From Trifolium pratense (Eukaryota > Streptophyta > Magnoliopsida > Fabales > Fabaceae), in contig NC_060065.1 in the NCBI RefSeq assembly GCF_020283565.1, forward strand, positions 30,058,409 through 30,122,408: 64,000 bases of DNA, in the 5' to 3' direction. A program made the position numbers and the translations under genes. This document shows, one piece after another, positions 12,645-23,441 of the stretch. The notes below the pieces were generated by a model that was not told the DNA's origin, made no database searches, and saw only the letters and a program-made list of their open reading frames with translations. Every line of letters begins with the position of its first letter. Within the stretch, counting starts at the first letter, position 1.

Positions 12645-12775
12645 TTTTTGTCAAGTAGCCTAGTGGCTAGAAAACCAACCTTAAAGGTGAATAAGTGGAG
12701 TGTCTCAAGTTCGAATCCGGACTCCTGCACATATAGTGCGATATTCCTACCAACTGAGTTAAGTTCGCGGGAATA
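12645..12775 (+). mobile_element. tRNA-derived SINE
   Basis: A box TAGCCTAGTGGC (about 12657) and B box AGTTCGAATCC (about 12709) are well preserved. It belongs to the same family as the copy at 6840-6955. Confidence 0.7.
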
Positions 12776-14390
12776 GTCAAAATCTATTTTATACCCCTCA
12801 AAATATTAAAAGACTTTGTTAAAAAAAAAACTAAAAATCATAGAAAATTGAGAAATCCTTACTCCATTTCTTCATATGATAATTGTTGAGTTTTCTACAC
12901 TTCGAACTTCCAATTTGAGACCAAACACTTTAAAACACATTAAATTGGTAGGATCCTAACACACACACACACACACACAAATATGCATATATCCATATCT
13001 CAAGAAAATTAACAAATGTCATTATTATTTTTTGTTGAAATTTTTAGAAGAAAATCATGTTATATGACTCGATGAATTAACTTGAACCAATCCGTTCATA
13101 ACTAGGTTGAGTTTTTTTTTTTTTTATCCAAATTCAAATCAATGAAATTTTATTCTAAACTGGAGAATAAATTTGGTCAAAATGAATCCAACCCAGCTTG
13201 TGTTTCTTTTTACAAGACTAATAAAAAAAAATTCTTTAAAGAAGAAAGTTCGAGCTGCGTCGCTTTGAAGAATATCCAAATAATCTTTCAGAGAAGATGC
13301 GTGAATCATGAGATCGAAATCTGAAAAGGCTTCAAGTTTGACTAAAAATCCGCACAATTGTTTCCTTCTCGATCAGAGAGTGTGGTAAAGAGTAATGTTA
13401 CTTTGAGAAATCAACTCTTTGATGTCTTTTATCAACACAACATAGAAAAGATATTATATATTGAAACCTTTTATGAGGTTTTTTTTATAATAAAAAAATT
13501 ATATTAATAAGGAGTACAAGGAGTATTCAATCCTTACAATACAAGAAGGAAACTAAATAGTTTTAAATGCTTTTTAAGCATAGTGGATTAATACACCAAT
13601 TGAAAACCTTTTATGAGGTTGATGTAGTGGAAAGAATCAGAGTAACAGACCAACTTATCAATAACCATATATTTTTTGCCAAAATAAGACATGAGTAAAT
13701 GACAAATAACTCTGCAAATAATATGTCTGGGTACCTTTGAATGAAACTCAAGAAACCTAACAAACACTAATATTTTTGGACAAAGAGATGAAGTGAAACA
13801 ACAAAAATAGATTAATCTAAAATTTAAACAAAAAGTATAAAAGTGAAATGACTGAAATCAAATTTCACTCATATTAAAAGGACACAAATGCTAATTATTC
13901 TTTAATAAACTACAATATATTCGTTGACATTGTATTTTCAACATTCTTTGCTATTTGTTGAATTGCAAAGACATGTTGAATATCAATTTCTTATGAGAAT
14001 AAATTTTAGTTAAATTTTATTCACTTCACCATAAACTCTAAATTATCTATTTCACTTTTTCTTCGTATAGAGAATTAATATTAAAAAAAATACTGTTACA
14101 AAATTGTCAAATAATTTGTCAAATAATAATGGTTTCTCATCTTTTTCTAAAGACCAAATTCTCATATCCTGAGAATATTTGTCAAATATTTTTATGGTGT
14201 CTAGTGTTCTCCTTTTATAAAAAAAATACTTCAGCACGCTATCTAAATAAAGAAATAATTAAAATCAAAATCCTTATTTGGCCCACATTGGATCATGAAC
14301 TAGATTCTTCTTTTCCAAATATAGAAACACTTGAATTAATTATGATTTATTTTGGAGACATCTTTGATGTTTTTATATTGTATTTGATTT
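12776..14390. other. AT-rich intergenic DNA
   Basis: No gene supported. It contains an (AC)n microsatellite at 12959-12979. Short ORFs around 13140-13360 and 14050-14390 show no domain or splice support. Confidence 0.4.
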
Positions 14391-14392
14391 GA

Positions 14393-14480
14393 GGCGGATT
14401 CTAGTGTGGGAGACCATGATAGGTCTCTCACCGATGAGTCATGTGATCTGTGGACTGGATTGAATGTGTACATGATATTA
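14393..14480. repeat. Fragment of a MULE-type terminal repeat
   Basis: GGCGGATTCTAGTGTGGGAG followed by TCTCTCACCGATGA resembles the terminal repeat of the element at 23442-24290 (GGTGGATTCTAAGGTGAGGG and CCCTCACCGGT). Only one end is visible. Confidence 0.4.
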
Positions 14481-14504
14481 TGATGTACTGTCAGTATTAA
14501 ATTT

Positions 14505-14785
14505 TTTTTTTTTTGAAAAAAAAGTTTTTGATATTTTTTCGGGAAAAAATTAGCGATTTTTTTTTCCGGAAAAAAGTTCCCGATTTTTTAGGGAAAAAGT
14601 TTCGATTTCAGATAAAAACAATTTCGGAGTTTTTCTAAAGAAAAAAAGTTTCCGTTATTTTTTCGGGAAAAAAGTTTCGGATTTTTTCCGAAAAAAAGAT
14701 TTCGATTTTTCTGGAAAAAGTTCCGATGTTTTCCGGAAAAAAGTTCCCAATTTTTTGGGGAAAATAGTTTCGAAATGTTCATCTG
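14505..14785. repeat. Degenerate low-complexity tandem array (TTTTTTCGGGAAAAAAGTTTC type)
   Basis: Runs of T, then a C/G island (CGG, CCGG or GGG), then AAAAAAGTTTC or AAAAAGTTCC recur every ~30-40 bp. On the minus strand one frame stays open for 64 codons and reads as a repeated KNxxLFS-type motif. The open frame probably comes from the repeat and is not a gene. Confidence 0.6.
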
Positions 14786-15009
14786 AAAAAATTTTGCTGA
14801 TACAAAAAAGAGTGAAAAAACAGAAAATATTTAAAACTTTTTAGACACCACAAACTAAATCTCATTCATAAAAGTGACAAGACGATTCTCTCTTTTTAGA
14901 CAACCAACTTCAAAACACGCTCTCTTGATGGATTCTACCACTTCATTGATCGAGAGAAATTCATCATAAAAATAAATGCATTCTGCTCTCTCCCAATCTC
15001 CCATACGAG

Positions 15010-15511
15010 GTGGGAATAGGTCAGGTCGGCCCACAGGAGCCTATTACATAGACTTAGGTTAGACCAACATATTTTTTTAAATAGAGCTAGCCAAAACTTT
15101 TTTATAAGCCATTAAAAAAGCTTTTTAGACCTATTAGGCCAACCTATTTAAATTAATATAAATAATATTTTTACTACTATTATTATATATTAAAATTTAT
15201 ACTTTTTTAGTAGTTTAAGTTTATTAATCTACATTAGTTTTTCATAGATATAAATATATTATTATAACAAACATTAGTTTATTAATTCATATATAAGTAT
15301 AATTAAAAATAAATATAATTATTTATTTAAATATGTTAATATGAAATAGGCTTTTAAATAGGCTACCATGTCATATTAGGCTTTCAAAATGCCAAACTCG
15401 GGTCTAAAAAATAAGCCTATGATAGACCAACAAACCAAACTCAGACCTTCGATTTATTGACATGCTAGGTTAAGGCTCGGCAAAACTTAGTTCGGCCTAG
15501 CCTATTCCCAC
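15010..15511. mobile_element. hAT-like MITE with GTGGGAATAGG ends
   Basis: The left end GTGGGAATAGGTCAGGTCGG and right end GGCCTAGCCTATTCCCAC are inverted repeats of a type common in plant hAT MITEs. The interior is AT-rich with AGGCCAAC/TAGGCTTT words and no ORF. No matching 8-bp duplication was found. Confidence 0.6.
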
Positions 15512-15782
15512 TTATATGACTGAGTTTAAAAAAAATCATTAATAACATGCTCCAATAACTTTCCTTTTTCCTATCACAAACACAACTATTAGTCGTTTCT
15601 TTTTAATAGATAGTTGAACAAATGACCTCTTTACAGAGGCGTCTCGCACACATGTGCGATGTGCGAGGTGTGCGATGGCATTGGGCCTCAAAATTTTGAG
15701 GGCCTCAACTCAAAATTTTGAGGTCCTATAATATTACTTGTATATTATTTATACCTATAAAATATCAAATGTATATTAATAG

Positions 15783-16009
15783 TGTTGTTTTTAGGGGTAA
15801 TCAGCTCATCTTATTCATTGATCATAAAGCCTTTTATAGGCAAAGTACAAATAGCTTGCAGTCCAAGCCAACCAGTTGGCTGTGCAAGCCTGCAGGCAAG
15901 GCAAGGCAGGCCAGGCTTAGGCGCGCGCGCACATCTGCAGGCCAGCAGGCATGGCTTGGCTTAGGCTGCAGCCAATTTCTTATCATACAAGCTAACCAAT
16001 ATCCTAACA
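15783..16009 (-). repeat. Copia 3' LTR (left in the window)
   Basis: 227 bp, bounded by TG..CA. It differs from the other LTR at one base in the GC stretch near 15920 (GCGCGCGCGC here, GCGCGGGCGC in the partner). Confidence 0.95.
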
Positions 16010-16059
16010 TACCCTCCCTTAATTGAACACATACAAACACAAAACACAAAAACAAATGT

Positions 16060-16356
16060 TCAATGTATCAAGCTATTAACATCACACATGCCTAAGCCCT
16101 CCCTTAACTTGCAAAAAGACTCCAGCTTCAAAGGCTTAGTGAGCAGGTCTGCTAACTGTTCTTCACTTCTGCAGTGAACCAACTCTATAGTTCCATCCTT
16201 AGTGAGATCTCTAAGGAAATGAAACCTAACATCAATGTGCTTTGATCTTCCATGCATAATTGGATTCTTTGAAAGCTTAATTGAGGAGCTGTTGTCACAA
16301 TAGATCAAAATACACTCTGATTGCTTCATCTTCAAGTAATTCAGCACATTCTTCAA
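16060..16356 (-). pseudogene. Copia RNase H, C-terminal part
   Basis: Same phase as the RT frame, just after the stop at 16359-16357. It has the RNase H end motifs CDNSSSIKLSKNPIMHGRSKHI and EQLADLLTKPL, typical of the last ~100 residues of copia polyproteins. Confidence 0.9.
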
Positions 16357-17775
16357 CTAAATTCCTTGACAGGCACATGCTGCAGCTGAGACATACTCTG
16401 CTTCAGTGATTGACAAAGTCACAATTGGCTGTTTTTTAGAGGACCAAGAAATAGCACTACCTCCCAACATGAACACAAAACCTGTAGTGCTCTTCCTATC
16501 ATCTAAATCACTAGCATAATCTGAGTCACACCACCCTTTCAAACACAAATCAGACTTGGAATTAGACCTGTACAGAATTCCAAACCCTAAAGTACCTTTC
16601 AGATATCTCATAATTCTCTTCACAGCAGTAACATGCATCTCAGTTGGCCTTTCCATGAACCTTGCCACCAAACATACTGAATAAGCCAAGTCAGGCCTTG
16701 TGGCTAGTAGATACATTAGACACCCTATCATTTGCTTATAGACAGTTGCATCTGTCCCTTGCTCAGTTTCATCTTTAACTAGTTTGCAACCAGGAACTAT
16801 AGGGCTATTCACTTGATTACAATGTTCCATACCAAACATAGACAAGATTTCTGCTGCATATTTCTGCTGAGTAATGAAAATTCCATGGCTATCTTGATTA
16901 ACTTCTACACCAAGGAAGAATCTCATCTTTCCCAAATCTGTCATAGCAAACTTCTTCTTCATAGATGACTTAAATTCATCCATTAATCTTTGATTGTTTC
17001 CAGTGTAGATCAAATCATCTACATACAGACTTACCAACAAAATCTCATTCTTCATACCATACTTGACAAATAAGGTATGCTCATATGGACATTTCTCAAA
17101 CTTCTCTGCATTGAAGTAAGACTCAATTTTGTTGTACCAAGCCCTTGGAGCTTGCTTCAATCCATACAAGGCCTTCTTCAATCTATACACCATGGACTTA
17201 TCCTTGCTGACATACCCTAATGGCTGACTTACATAGATGTTCTCAGTCAATTCACCATGTAAGAAAGCAGATTTAACATCTAATTGATAAATCTTCCATC
17301 CATTATTAGCTGCAAATGCTAGAATGGATCTGATAGTATCCCATCTTGCAACTGGTGCAAAGACTTCATGATAGTCTATGCCATGCTTCTGTGTGCATCC
17401 CTTAGCCACCAATCTTGCTTTGTACTTATCAATTTCTCCCTTCTCATTATACTTTGTCTTATATATCCACTTCACACCAATGGAGTTACAGCCAGCTGGT
17501 AGAGTAGTGAGCTCCCAGGTATCATTATTCTTGATTGACTCCATTTCAACATCCATTGCCTGTCTCCAAACTTCATGTTTCACTGCTTCATTGTAAGTAA
17601 TTGGATCATTGTTAGTGTTAATCACTGCAAGATTATGCAGTTCCAACTCATCTTCATCAATTTCTGCAGCTTGACCAGTTACATAGTCATTCAGTCTTAC
17701 AGATGGTTTTCTTATTCTTGGACCAAGAGGTGAACTTCTCTCAGCTTCACTATCACTAGATGTTTCATTTACCAC
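16357..17775 (-). pseudogene. Copia reverse transcriptase
   Basis: Continues the integrase phase beyond the TAG at 17862-17860; 17775 is only the next internal Met. It is an RVT_2 domain with WIYKTKYNEKGEIDKYKARL, AFLHGEL, LYGLKQAPRAWYNK and the catalytic SLYVDDLIYTGN. The connection and start of RNase H follow (RYLKGTLGFGILY, WCDSDYASDLDDRKSTTGF). An in-frame TAG at 16359-16357 interrupts RNase H. Confidence 0.92.
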
Positions 17776-17859
17776 ATTTTCATTGTTGATAGCTGTAGCT
17801 TGTTCATCAGTACCAACTGGATCCTCATCAATACTTCCATCTGCTGATTCAATCTCTTC

Positions 17860-18858
17860 CTAGTCATTATCATTTCTAGCTGGTTTCTTTGGTTTATTCC
17901 AATTCCAGCTCTTTGATTCTTCAAAGATCACATCTCTACTGATTATGATTTTATTTTCAACAGGGTCAAAAAGCTTGTATGCTTTAGACTCTTCACTAAC
18001 ACCAAGCAAAACACACTTTTTGCTCTTGTCATCTAACTTCTTTCTTTGACTGTCATGAATGTGTACATGAGCCACACATCCAAAAACTTTAAAATGATGC
18101 ACAGATGGCTTCCTCCCACTCCATGCTTCCTCTGGTGTCATATCTTTCACACTGAGTGTAGGACTCCTATTCATCACATAGGTTGCCCATTTAACTGCTT
18201 CAGGCCAAAATCTCTTTGGAACATTTCTTGCATGAATCATACTTCTAACAATGTTCAGCAATGTTCTATTTTTCCTCTCAGATACTCCATTCTGCTGTGG
18301 AGTATAAGCTGCAGTCAGCTGTCTTTTAATCCCTTCCTTACTGCAGAAGTCACTAAAGGCATTAGAGGTATATTCACCACCTCTATCTGTCCTAAGACAT
18401 TGTATAACACATTTAGCTTCTTTCTCAACAAGGGCCTTAAAAGATTGAAAACATTCAAGAGCAAGAGACTTTTCTTTTAACACATATATCCAGGTTTTTC
18501 TGCTGAAATCATCTGTGAATGTTATGAAGTACCTGCTTCCTCCATTTGATTGAGGAGTAATAGGGCCACAGATGTCTGAATGAACCAGTTCTAGTTTTGC
18601 AGATGCTCTCCAATTTGCTTGTTTTGGAATAGAGTCTCTAGATTGCTTACCAGCTAAGCAATCAACACAATTATCTTCTATTTCTTCAAGGTCTGGTAGT
18701 CCCTTCACCATTTGCTTCTTGGATAGGGTATTCAATCCCTTGAAATGCAAGTGACCATACCTTCCATGCCACAGCACAGTTGATTCTTGCTTTGCAGACA
18801 TCAAACATCTAGGGTTGATAACAGTTGCAGAAATCATATACATTCTATTGCTAGACAT
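17860..18858 (-). pseudogene. Copia integrase
   Basis: The frame runs from the frameshift to an in-frame TAG at 17862-17860. It contains the pre-integrase HHCC zinc finger (LWHGRYGHLHFKGL, then NCVDCLAGKQ). The integrase core follows, with the Asp-Asp-Glu segments around LVHSDICGP, RTDRGGEY and PQQNGVSERKNR. The C-terminal part carries the copia GCVAHVH and KCVLLGVSEESKAYKLFDP motifs. The first residues are shared with the gag frame's end in another phase. Confidence 0.9.
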
Positions 18859-20045
18859 AGCAGTAACATCAAACCCTTTTCTTCATGATAGATCTTGCAA
18901 ACATCATCTTTAAAGATAACTGTGACTCTCTTTTGCTGCAATTGTCCTATGCTAATGAGATTGGTTTTCAAACCAGGAACAAAGTACACATTGGTAATCA
19001 CATGAACTAGATCATTAATCTTTAACCTCACACTACCTTTTCCCATCACAGCCATTCTTGAATCATCTCCAAGTTTGACTGAATCTCTATAACTATCATC
19101 AAAATCAATGAACCAATCTTGATGACCTATCATGTGATCACTACACTCAGAATCAAGATACCATGGTTCAATTGCATTAACTTTTGATTCTTGATTGATT
19201 CTAGACATAAGCAGCATTTCTTCTACACTATTGTATTCAGCATAGTGAACATTACCTTCATACTCAGGGCATTCACTCTGATAGTATCCAAGCTTGTGGC
19301 ATTTGAAGCATTCAACAAACTCTTTGTTTTGCCTTCCTCTGCCACGACCTCTACCACCATTGTTTCTTCCTCTCCCTCTACCAGCACCTTTCTCAGGATT
19401 GGAGATTTTCAAAGCTTGCTCATCTGTAACTTCAATCTGTCTCTTCATCCTTTGTTCTTGCACAATCAAACTACTCTGCAAGCTATCAATGGACATAGCT
19501 GTAACATCATTTGATTCCTCTATGGAGCAAACCACATAATTGAATTTTGAAGACATAGATCGCAAGATCTTTTCAACAACTTCAACTTCTTGCAGAGTTT
19601 GACCCTGTGCACTCATGCGATTTGCAATAGCAAGAGTTCTTGAAAAATACTGCTCCACTGATTCGTTTTCTTTCATTTCAAGAACTTCAAACTCACGTTT
19701 CAATGCTTGCAGGTGAGCACGTTTCACCTTCGTGGATCCTTGGTACTTGCGTTTCATAGCTTCCCAAATGTCTTTGGATGTGTTGCGAACAAGAATCGTT
19801 TCCATAATGGAACGATCAATAGATTGAAAGAGGTAGTTCTTTACCTTCAAGTCTTTCAATTTGAGCGCTTCAATTGCTTGCAATTGCTCAGCTGTAGCAT
19901 CAGGTGGCGCCACCGTGATGCCTGGTTCAATTAAGCTCCAAAGTTCCTTTGATCGTATGAGATTTTCCATTAGCATTGCCCAGTGTTCGTAATAACCATC
20001 AAATTTAGGAACTTTTGTGTGATTATACTTCGTTTCTTCTGCCAT
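18834..20045 (-). pseudogene. Copia gag and start of protease
   Basis: A 403-codon open frame starting at ATG 20045. The first ~200 residues are a UBN2-type gag (FDGYYEHWAMLMENLIRSKELW near the start). A basic Arg/Gly stretch (GRGRGRNNGGRGRGRGR) follows, then a CCHC-like knuckle, CFKCHKLGYYQSEC, in which the usual His is Tyr. The protease motif reads WYLDSECSDHM, where copia proteases normally have Asp-Ser/Thr-Gly; here Gly is Glu. The frame closes soon after because of a one-base loss relative to the integrase frame near 18873. Capsid and protease functions are therefore doubtful for this copy. Confidence 0.88.
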
Positions 20046-20190
20046 TGATGAAAAGAAGAAGCTTCAGATGAGGAAGAAAGAAGAAGAATCGTAACAGAAA
20101 ACGGTTGCAAAAGTGGTTGTAACTGATTTTGGTTAGGAAATTGCAATTTCTCTCTCTTCAGGTCCCTAGAGGAGAGAACCTGATACCAAT

Positions 20191-20417
20191 TGTTGTTTTT
20201 AGGGGTAATCAGCTCATCTTATTCATTGATCATAAAGCCTTTTATAGGCAAAGTACAAATAGCTTGCAGTCCAAGCCAACCAGTTGGCTGTGCAAGCCTG
20301 CAGGCAAGGCAAGGCAGGCCAGGCTTAGGCGCGGGCGCACATCTGCAGGCCAGCAGGCATGGCTTGGCTTAGGCTGCAGCCAATTTCTTATCATACAAGC
20401 TAACCAATATCCTAACA
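20191..20417 (-). repeat. Copia 5' LTR (right in the window)
   Basis: 227-bp partner of 15783-16009. It is next to the primer-binding site and therefore the promoter-bearing LTR of the minus-strand element. Confidence 0.95.
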
Positions 20418-20790
20418 AATAGATTAATTTTTAGGCCCTAAAATAATAGTTATATATTGTTAATGTTCATAAAATATCATATGTATCAATAGATTAGTTA
20501 TCTATAATCGTAAATATAGTTCTAGTCCATTTTAATCTTTGCATACAATTTGATCTTAGATTAGGATGTTTCTTTTTGACGTTATATACAAAGATAATTA
20601 TTTTGTATTTCTTGTTCATTTAATTTAATGCAATTGATTTAATATTGATGATTTATATGTTTATAAGAATGATTTTTTTTATATTATATGCAATTTAAAT
20701 CAACAATTTTTTTTAAATTAATTTTTTTTATTAAGGTGTCATTTTTATATTTTGCACAGAGTCTCCTAAAACTCGGAGCCTGCCTCTTTA

Positions 20791-21200
20791 TCACCTAAGT
20801 CCATCAATTCCTTCTCCCCAAAACTACCAAGTCATATTATCACTCTTTATTCATCATATTAGTTAATTAGATACTAAATACACTTCAATTAATGCAAATA
20901 ACAGGCTAAAAGCACAATATGAAATCAAATACAAACAAAAACATTGGAATAGTGAGAAAGCAATTCATGGCCTCTATCTCTATCATGCATGTGAGGAATA
21001 AGTGGTGCCTTTTGGTACATAAAAAGTTGTCTCTAGGAATGAGTATTTTTTTACTAGGAAATCCTACTTGTTATTTGTTAGAACTCCAACCACATTTTTG
21101 GAGTTGAGAACCTCTCCGTTCTCTATTCTTTCCATTTTTTTCATTATCAATTTTTTTTAAAAATGTTTTGAGGTGTATAAAAGAGATTTGGACCCGTCTC
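20791..21200. other. Intergenic DNA
   Basis: No gene supported. Short open frames around 20919-21107 lack motifs. Confidence 0.35.
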
Positions 21201-21204
21201 ATAA

Positions 21205-21627
21205 GTGTAGCTCAAATGATAGCTATCAGGGATATTATTCCCTCCGGTCCTATATATAAGAAACACTTTGGAAAAAAAATTTGGTCCTTTTTACAAGAAA
21301 CACTCTTTAAATTTATTCTTTATTAAATTGATAATCCCTTATATACCCTTATTAAATTGTATAAAATGCAACTTATTCCAATGTTATGCATTAATTACAC
21401 AGACACATTCCCAAGGTTAATTTTGGAATAACACATGATATTTTAGAATTTTTAATTAAAAAAATAAGTCTCCTTGGTATGTGTGTTTTTCTCAATGTGT
21501 TCCTTATATATAGGACCGGAGGGAGTATTTGAGTGATCGGGATTCGAACCTTGGATTTCACATTTTTCCACATTTAAATGTGTGAGAGTCTAGCCACTTG
21601 GCTACTTGATAAAAAAAGAAGAAGAGA
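21205..21627 (+). mobile_element. SINE split by a MITE
   Basis: The A-box-like GTAGCTCAAATGATAG (about 21207) and B box GGATTCGAACC (about 21540) belong to one SINE, but a ~290-bp inverted-repeat element separates them. Past the B box the SINE continues through TAGCCACTTGGCTACTTGAT to an A-rich end. Confidence 0.7.
21239..21526. mobile_element. MITE with CCCTCCGGTCCTATATATAA ends
   Basis: The left end CCCTCCGGTCCTATATATAA and right end TTATATATAGGACCGGAGGG form a 20-bp inverted match. The ~290-bp interior is AT-rich with no coding potential. It lies between the A and B boxes of the SINE, so it arrived later. Confidence 0.85.
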
Positions 21628-21629
21628 TT

Positions 21630-22310
21630 TTGACCTACTTAATATCACACTTTTGCATTTATATTTTCAAAACTATATAATAATAAAAGAAATGAAAAGA
21701 ATAGAAAATTGAGAGAATCCTAGCTCGCATATTTGCTATTGAATGTGCAAATATCATTCCAATCTCAATAAATAAACAATCACCCCCAATCTAAAAAGAC
21801 GAGCTACCATTCCATTTATTCTAACTTTAAATAAACAAGACGCTGTCAAAAAAAAAAAACTTTAAATAAACAAGATACTCCTATGACACATTAACAATTA
21901 GAATAAAAAGTTATGTCGCAACTAAATGAAGAAACTTAACGTTCCATTAAAATGAAAAACATATGCTGTACTGTACTGCTGTAGTATGTTGATATGATGA
22001 TATAATTGCAACTGTACTTTACATAATAAATAGATAAATAAAACTTCAAAAGAGTATACTAAGCTAAAAAAAACATTTCCTAATATATAAGAAAAAAAAT
22101 TATTATCCACATCCCCACACCTATTACCATATCTCCCACATTTTGTTATATCATCATTATGTATTTTCTTTCCCACACCCCCACTTTTTCATTTTTTTTA
22201 TACAGTAGATTTACTCTAAAACAGAAAAATATGGGGTGTGAAAACAGTTGTGCTGGTGTGAATTTAATTTAAATCAATGTGTGTTTTTTGGTGAAATGCT
22301 TAGTAATAAA
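21630..22310. other. AT-rich intergenic DNA
   Basis: No gene or defined repeat seen. Confidence 0.4.
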
Positions 22311-22319
22311 AATAGAGTT

Positions 22320-23330
22320 TTACATTTCGCACCCGCTAATATTCCTCGGTCACCCCCTGAAATGACCATATTACCCCTCTCACATTCTAGACAGCGATAT
22401 GTGTTTGCATTCTAAAAAGCGAGTGTAAAATACATGTTCGTCTTCTAGAAAGCGAACACCATCCTAACCATTCGCCTTCTAGAAAACGAACACGCCTTAT
22501 ATATAAGGCGTGCTCATCTTCTTCCCTCCATTTCTGCAGTTACAAAAAACGGAAAAAAAAAAGCTCCAAAAAACTCACTCCTAATTAAGACATAAAAAGT
22601 CCGTTGTGGATTACCAACCACTCTCAACCATGGTTACAAAACAACACCGTTAAAAGTGATATGGGTAACCCACAACGGACTATGCGACTGTTTACACGAA
22701 ACTTACTACAGTTAAATTAAGTAAAAATAAAAGTAAAAATGGAAGAATTAAGAAACAAAATGACGGATGGAGAGAAAGAAGAGTGGTGTGAAAAAAAATT
22801 CACACATATGCTCCCAATTTATAGAATTCACCATGAATTCCGATTGGCTGATGCATTTTCACCGCCTCCCACATGGCCAATCACATTTGGCCACGTGACA
22901 ATCAGTTTTGACTGTATGGGAGCTGTTTTTTTACTGCCGATAAATTCGCTATTTAGATAGCAAACACTACGTTCACAATGTTCGCCATGTACAATGTTTT
23001 TTTTTTTGAAAACTTGGTATCCGGCCTTAGGACCGACAAATCCAAGGGGACCAATCCCACCGCCCACTTGCGGGGGCCCCATTTAAAGCCAGAGTTTTTT
23101 TGCTCTGTATGGACTTAGCCCACCGAAATTAGCACAAGTGGGAATCGAACCTGAGACTTTGAGAGGAGCATACTCCAAGGGCCCAAGCCAACACCACTCG
23201 CCATGTACAATGTTAACTGCGGTGTTCCAATTTTGCAAATTTATACTTTCGCATTCTAAATAGCGAGAGGGGTGTTTGAAATTAATGGACTTTCGGCACA
23301 AACCTGGCCTACAAAATGTCACTTGTCAGG
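22320..23330. repeat. Unassigned repeat-like block with CTAGAAAGCGAA words and a long hairpin
   Basis: Variants of CATTCTAGAAAGCGA recur near 22387, 22410, 22443, 22482 and 23251. An inverted pair with 18-bp arms (22598-22615 and 22664-22681, one mismatch) lies in the middle. A SINE interrupts the block at 22999-23197. The block resembles the palindrome-rich terminal regions of the MULEs at 46-50 kb in style, but its ends were not found. Confidence 0.45.
22999..23197 (-). mobile_element. tRNA-derived SINE with 17-bp target duplication
   Basis: TCGCCATGTACAATGTT is repeated exactly at 22982-22998 and 23198-23214. The element is antisense: a T run at its left is the poly-A tail on the minus strand. 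The minus strand carries a B box GGTTCGATTCCC (near 23141-23152) and an A-box-like TTGGCTTGGGCCCTTGG upstream. Confidence 0.92.
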
Positions 23331-23441
23331 TGAATAAACCATGCTTGTGGAATAAAATATTTTTCTTTTTTTGAAAAAACAAAGTCAAAATTAAAACAAA
23401 AAAAGTGCAAATATATTAAAAACACATTATTATGTTTTTGG

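Larger units (their letters stand above)
15783..20417 (-). mobile_element. Young Ty1-copia retrotransposon (4635 bp, minus orientation)
   Basis: Two 227-bp LTRs bound the element, flanked by the 5-bp duplication AATAG (15778-15782, 20418-20422). In element orientation the LTR begins TGTTAGGATATTGG and ends AAAACAACA. The polypurine tract (AATTAAGGGAGGG) lies next to the left LTR. A tRNA-Met-type primer site (TGGTATCAGG) lies next to the right LTR, two bases in. The internal region encodes gag, protease, integrase, reverse transcriptase and RNase H in copia order on the minus strand. The reading frame is broken: one frameshift near 18873 and two in-frame stops (17860-17862, 16357-16359). Confidence 0.97.
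15634..20782. mobile_element. hAT element, split by a Ty1-copia insertion
   Basis: The left end CAGAGGCGTCTCGCAC and right end GGAGCCTG are inverted, hAT-style (CAG..CTG). The 8-bp direct repeat CCTCTTTA flanks it (15626-15633 and 20783-20790). Without the copia and its duplicated AATAG, the element would be about 509 bp and non-coding. Its GGGCCTCAAA words also occur in the hAT element at 28092-28558, so the two are probably one family. Confidence 0.85.

Noticed and set aside
15718..16026. Frames in the copia LTRs
   Set aside because: Duplicate in both LTRs and lack any domain.
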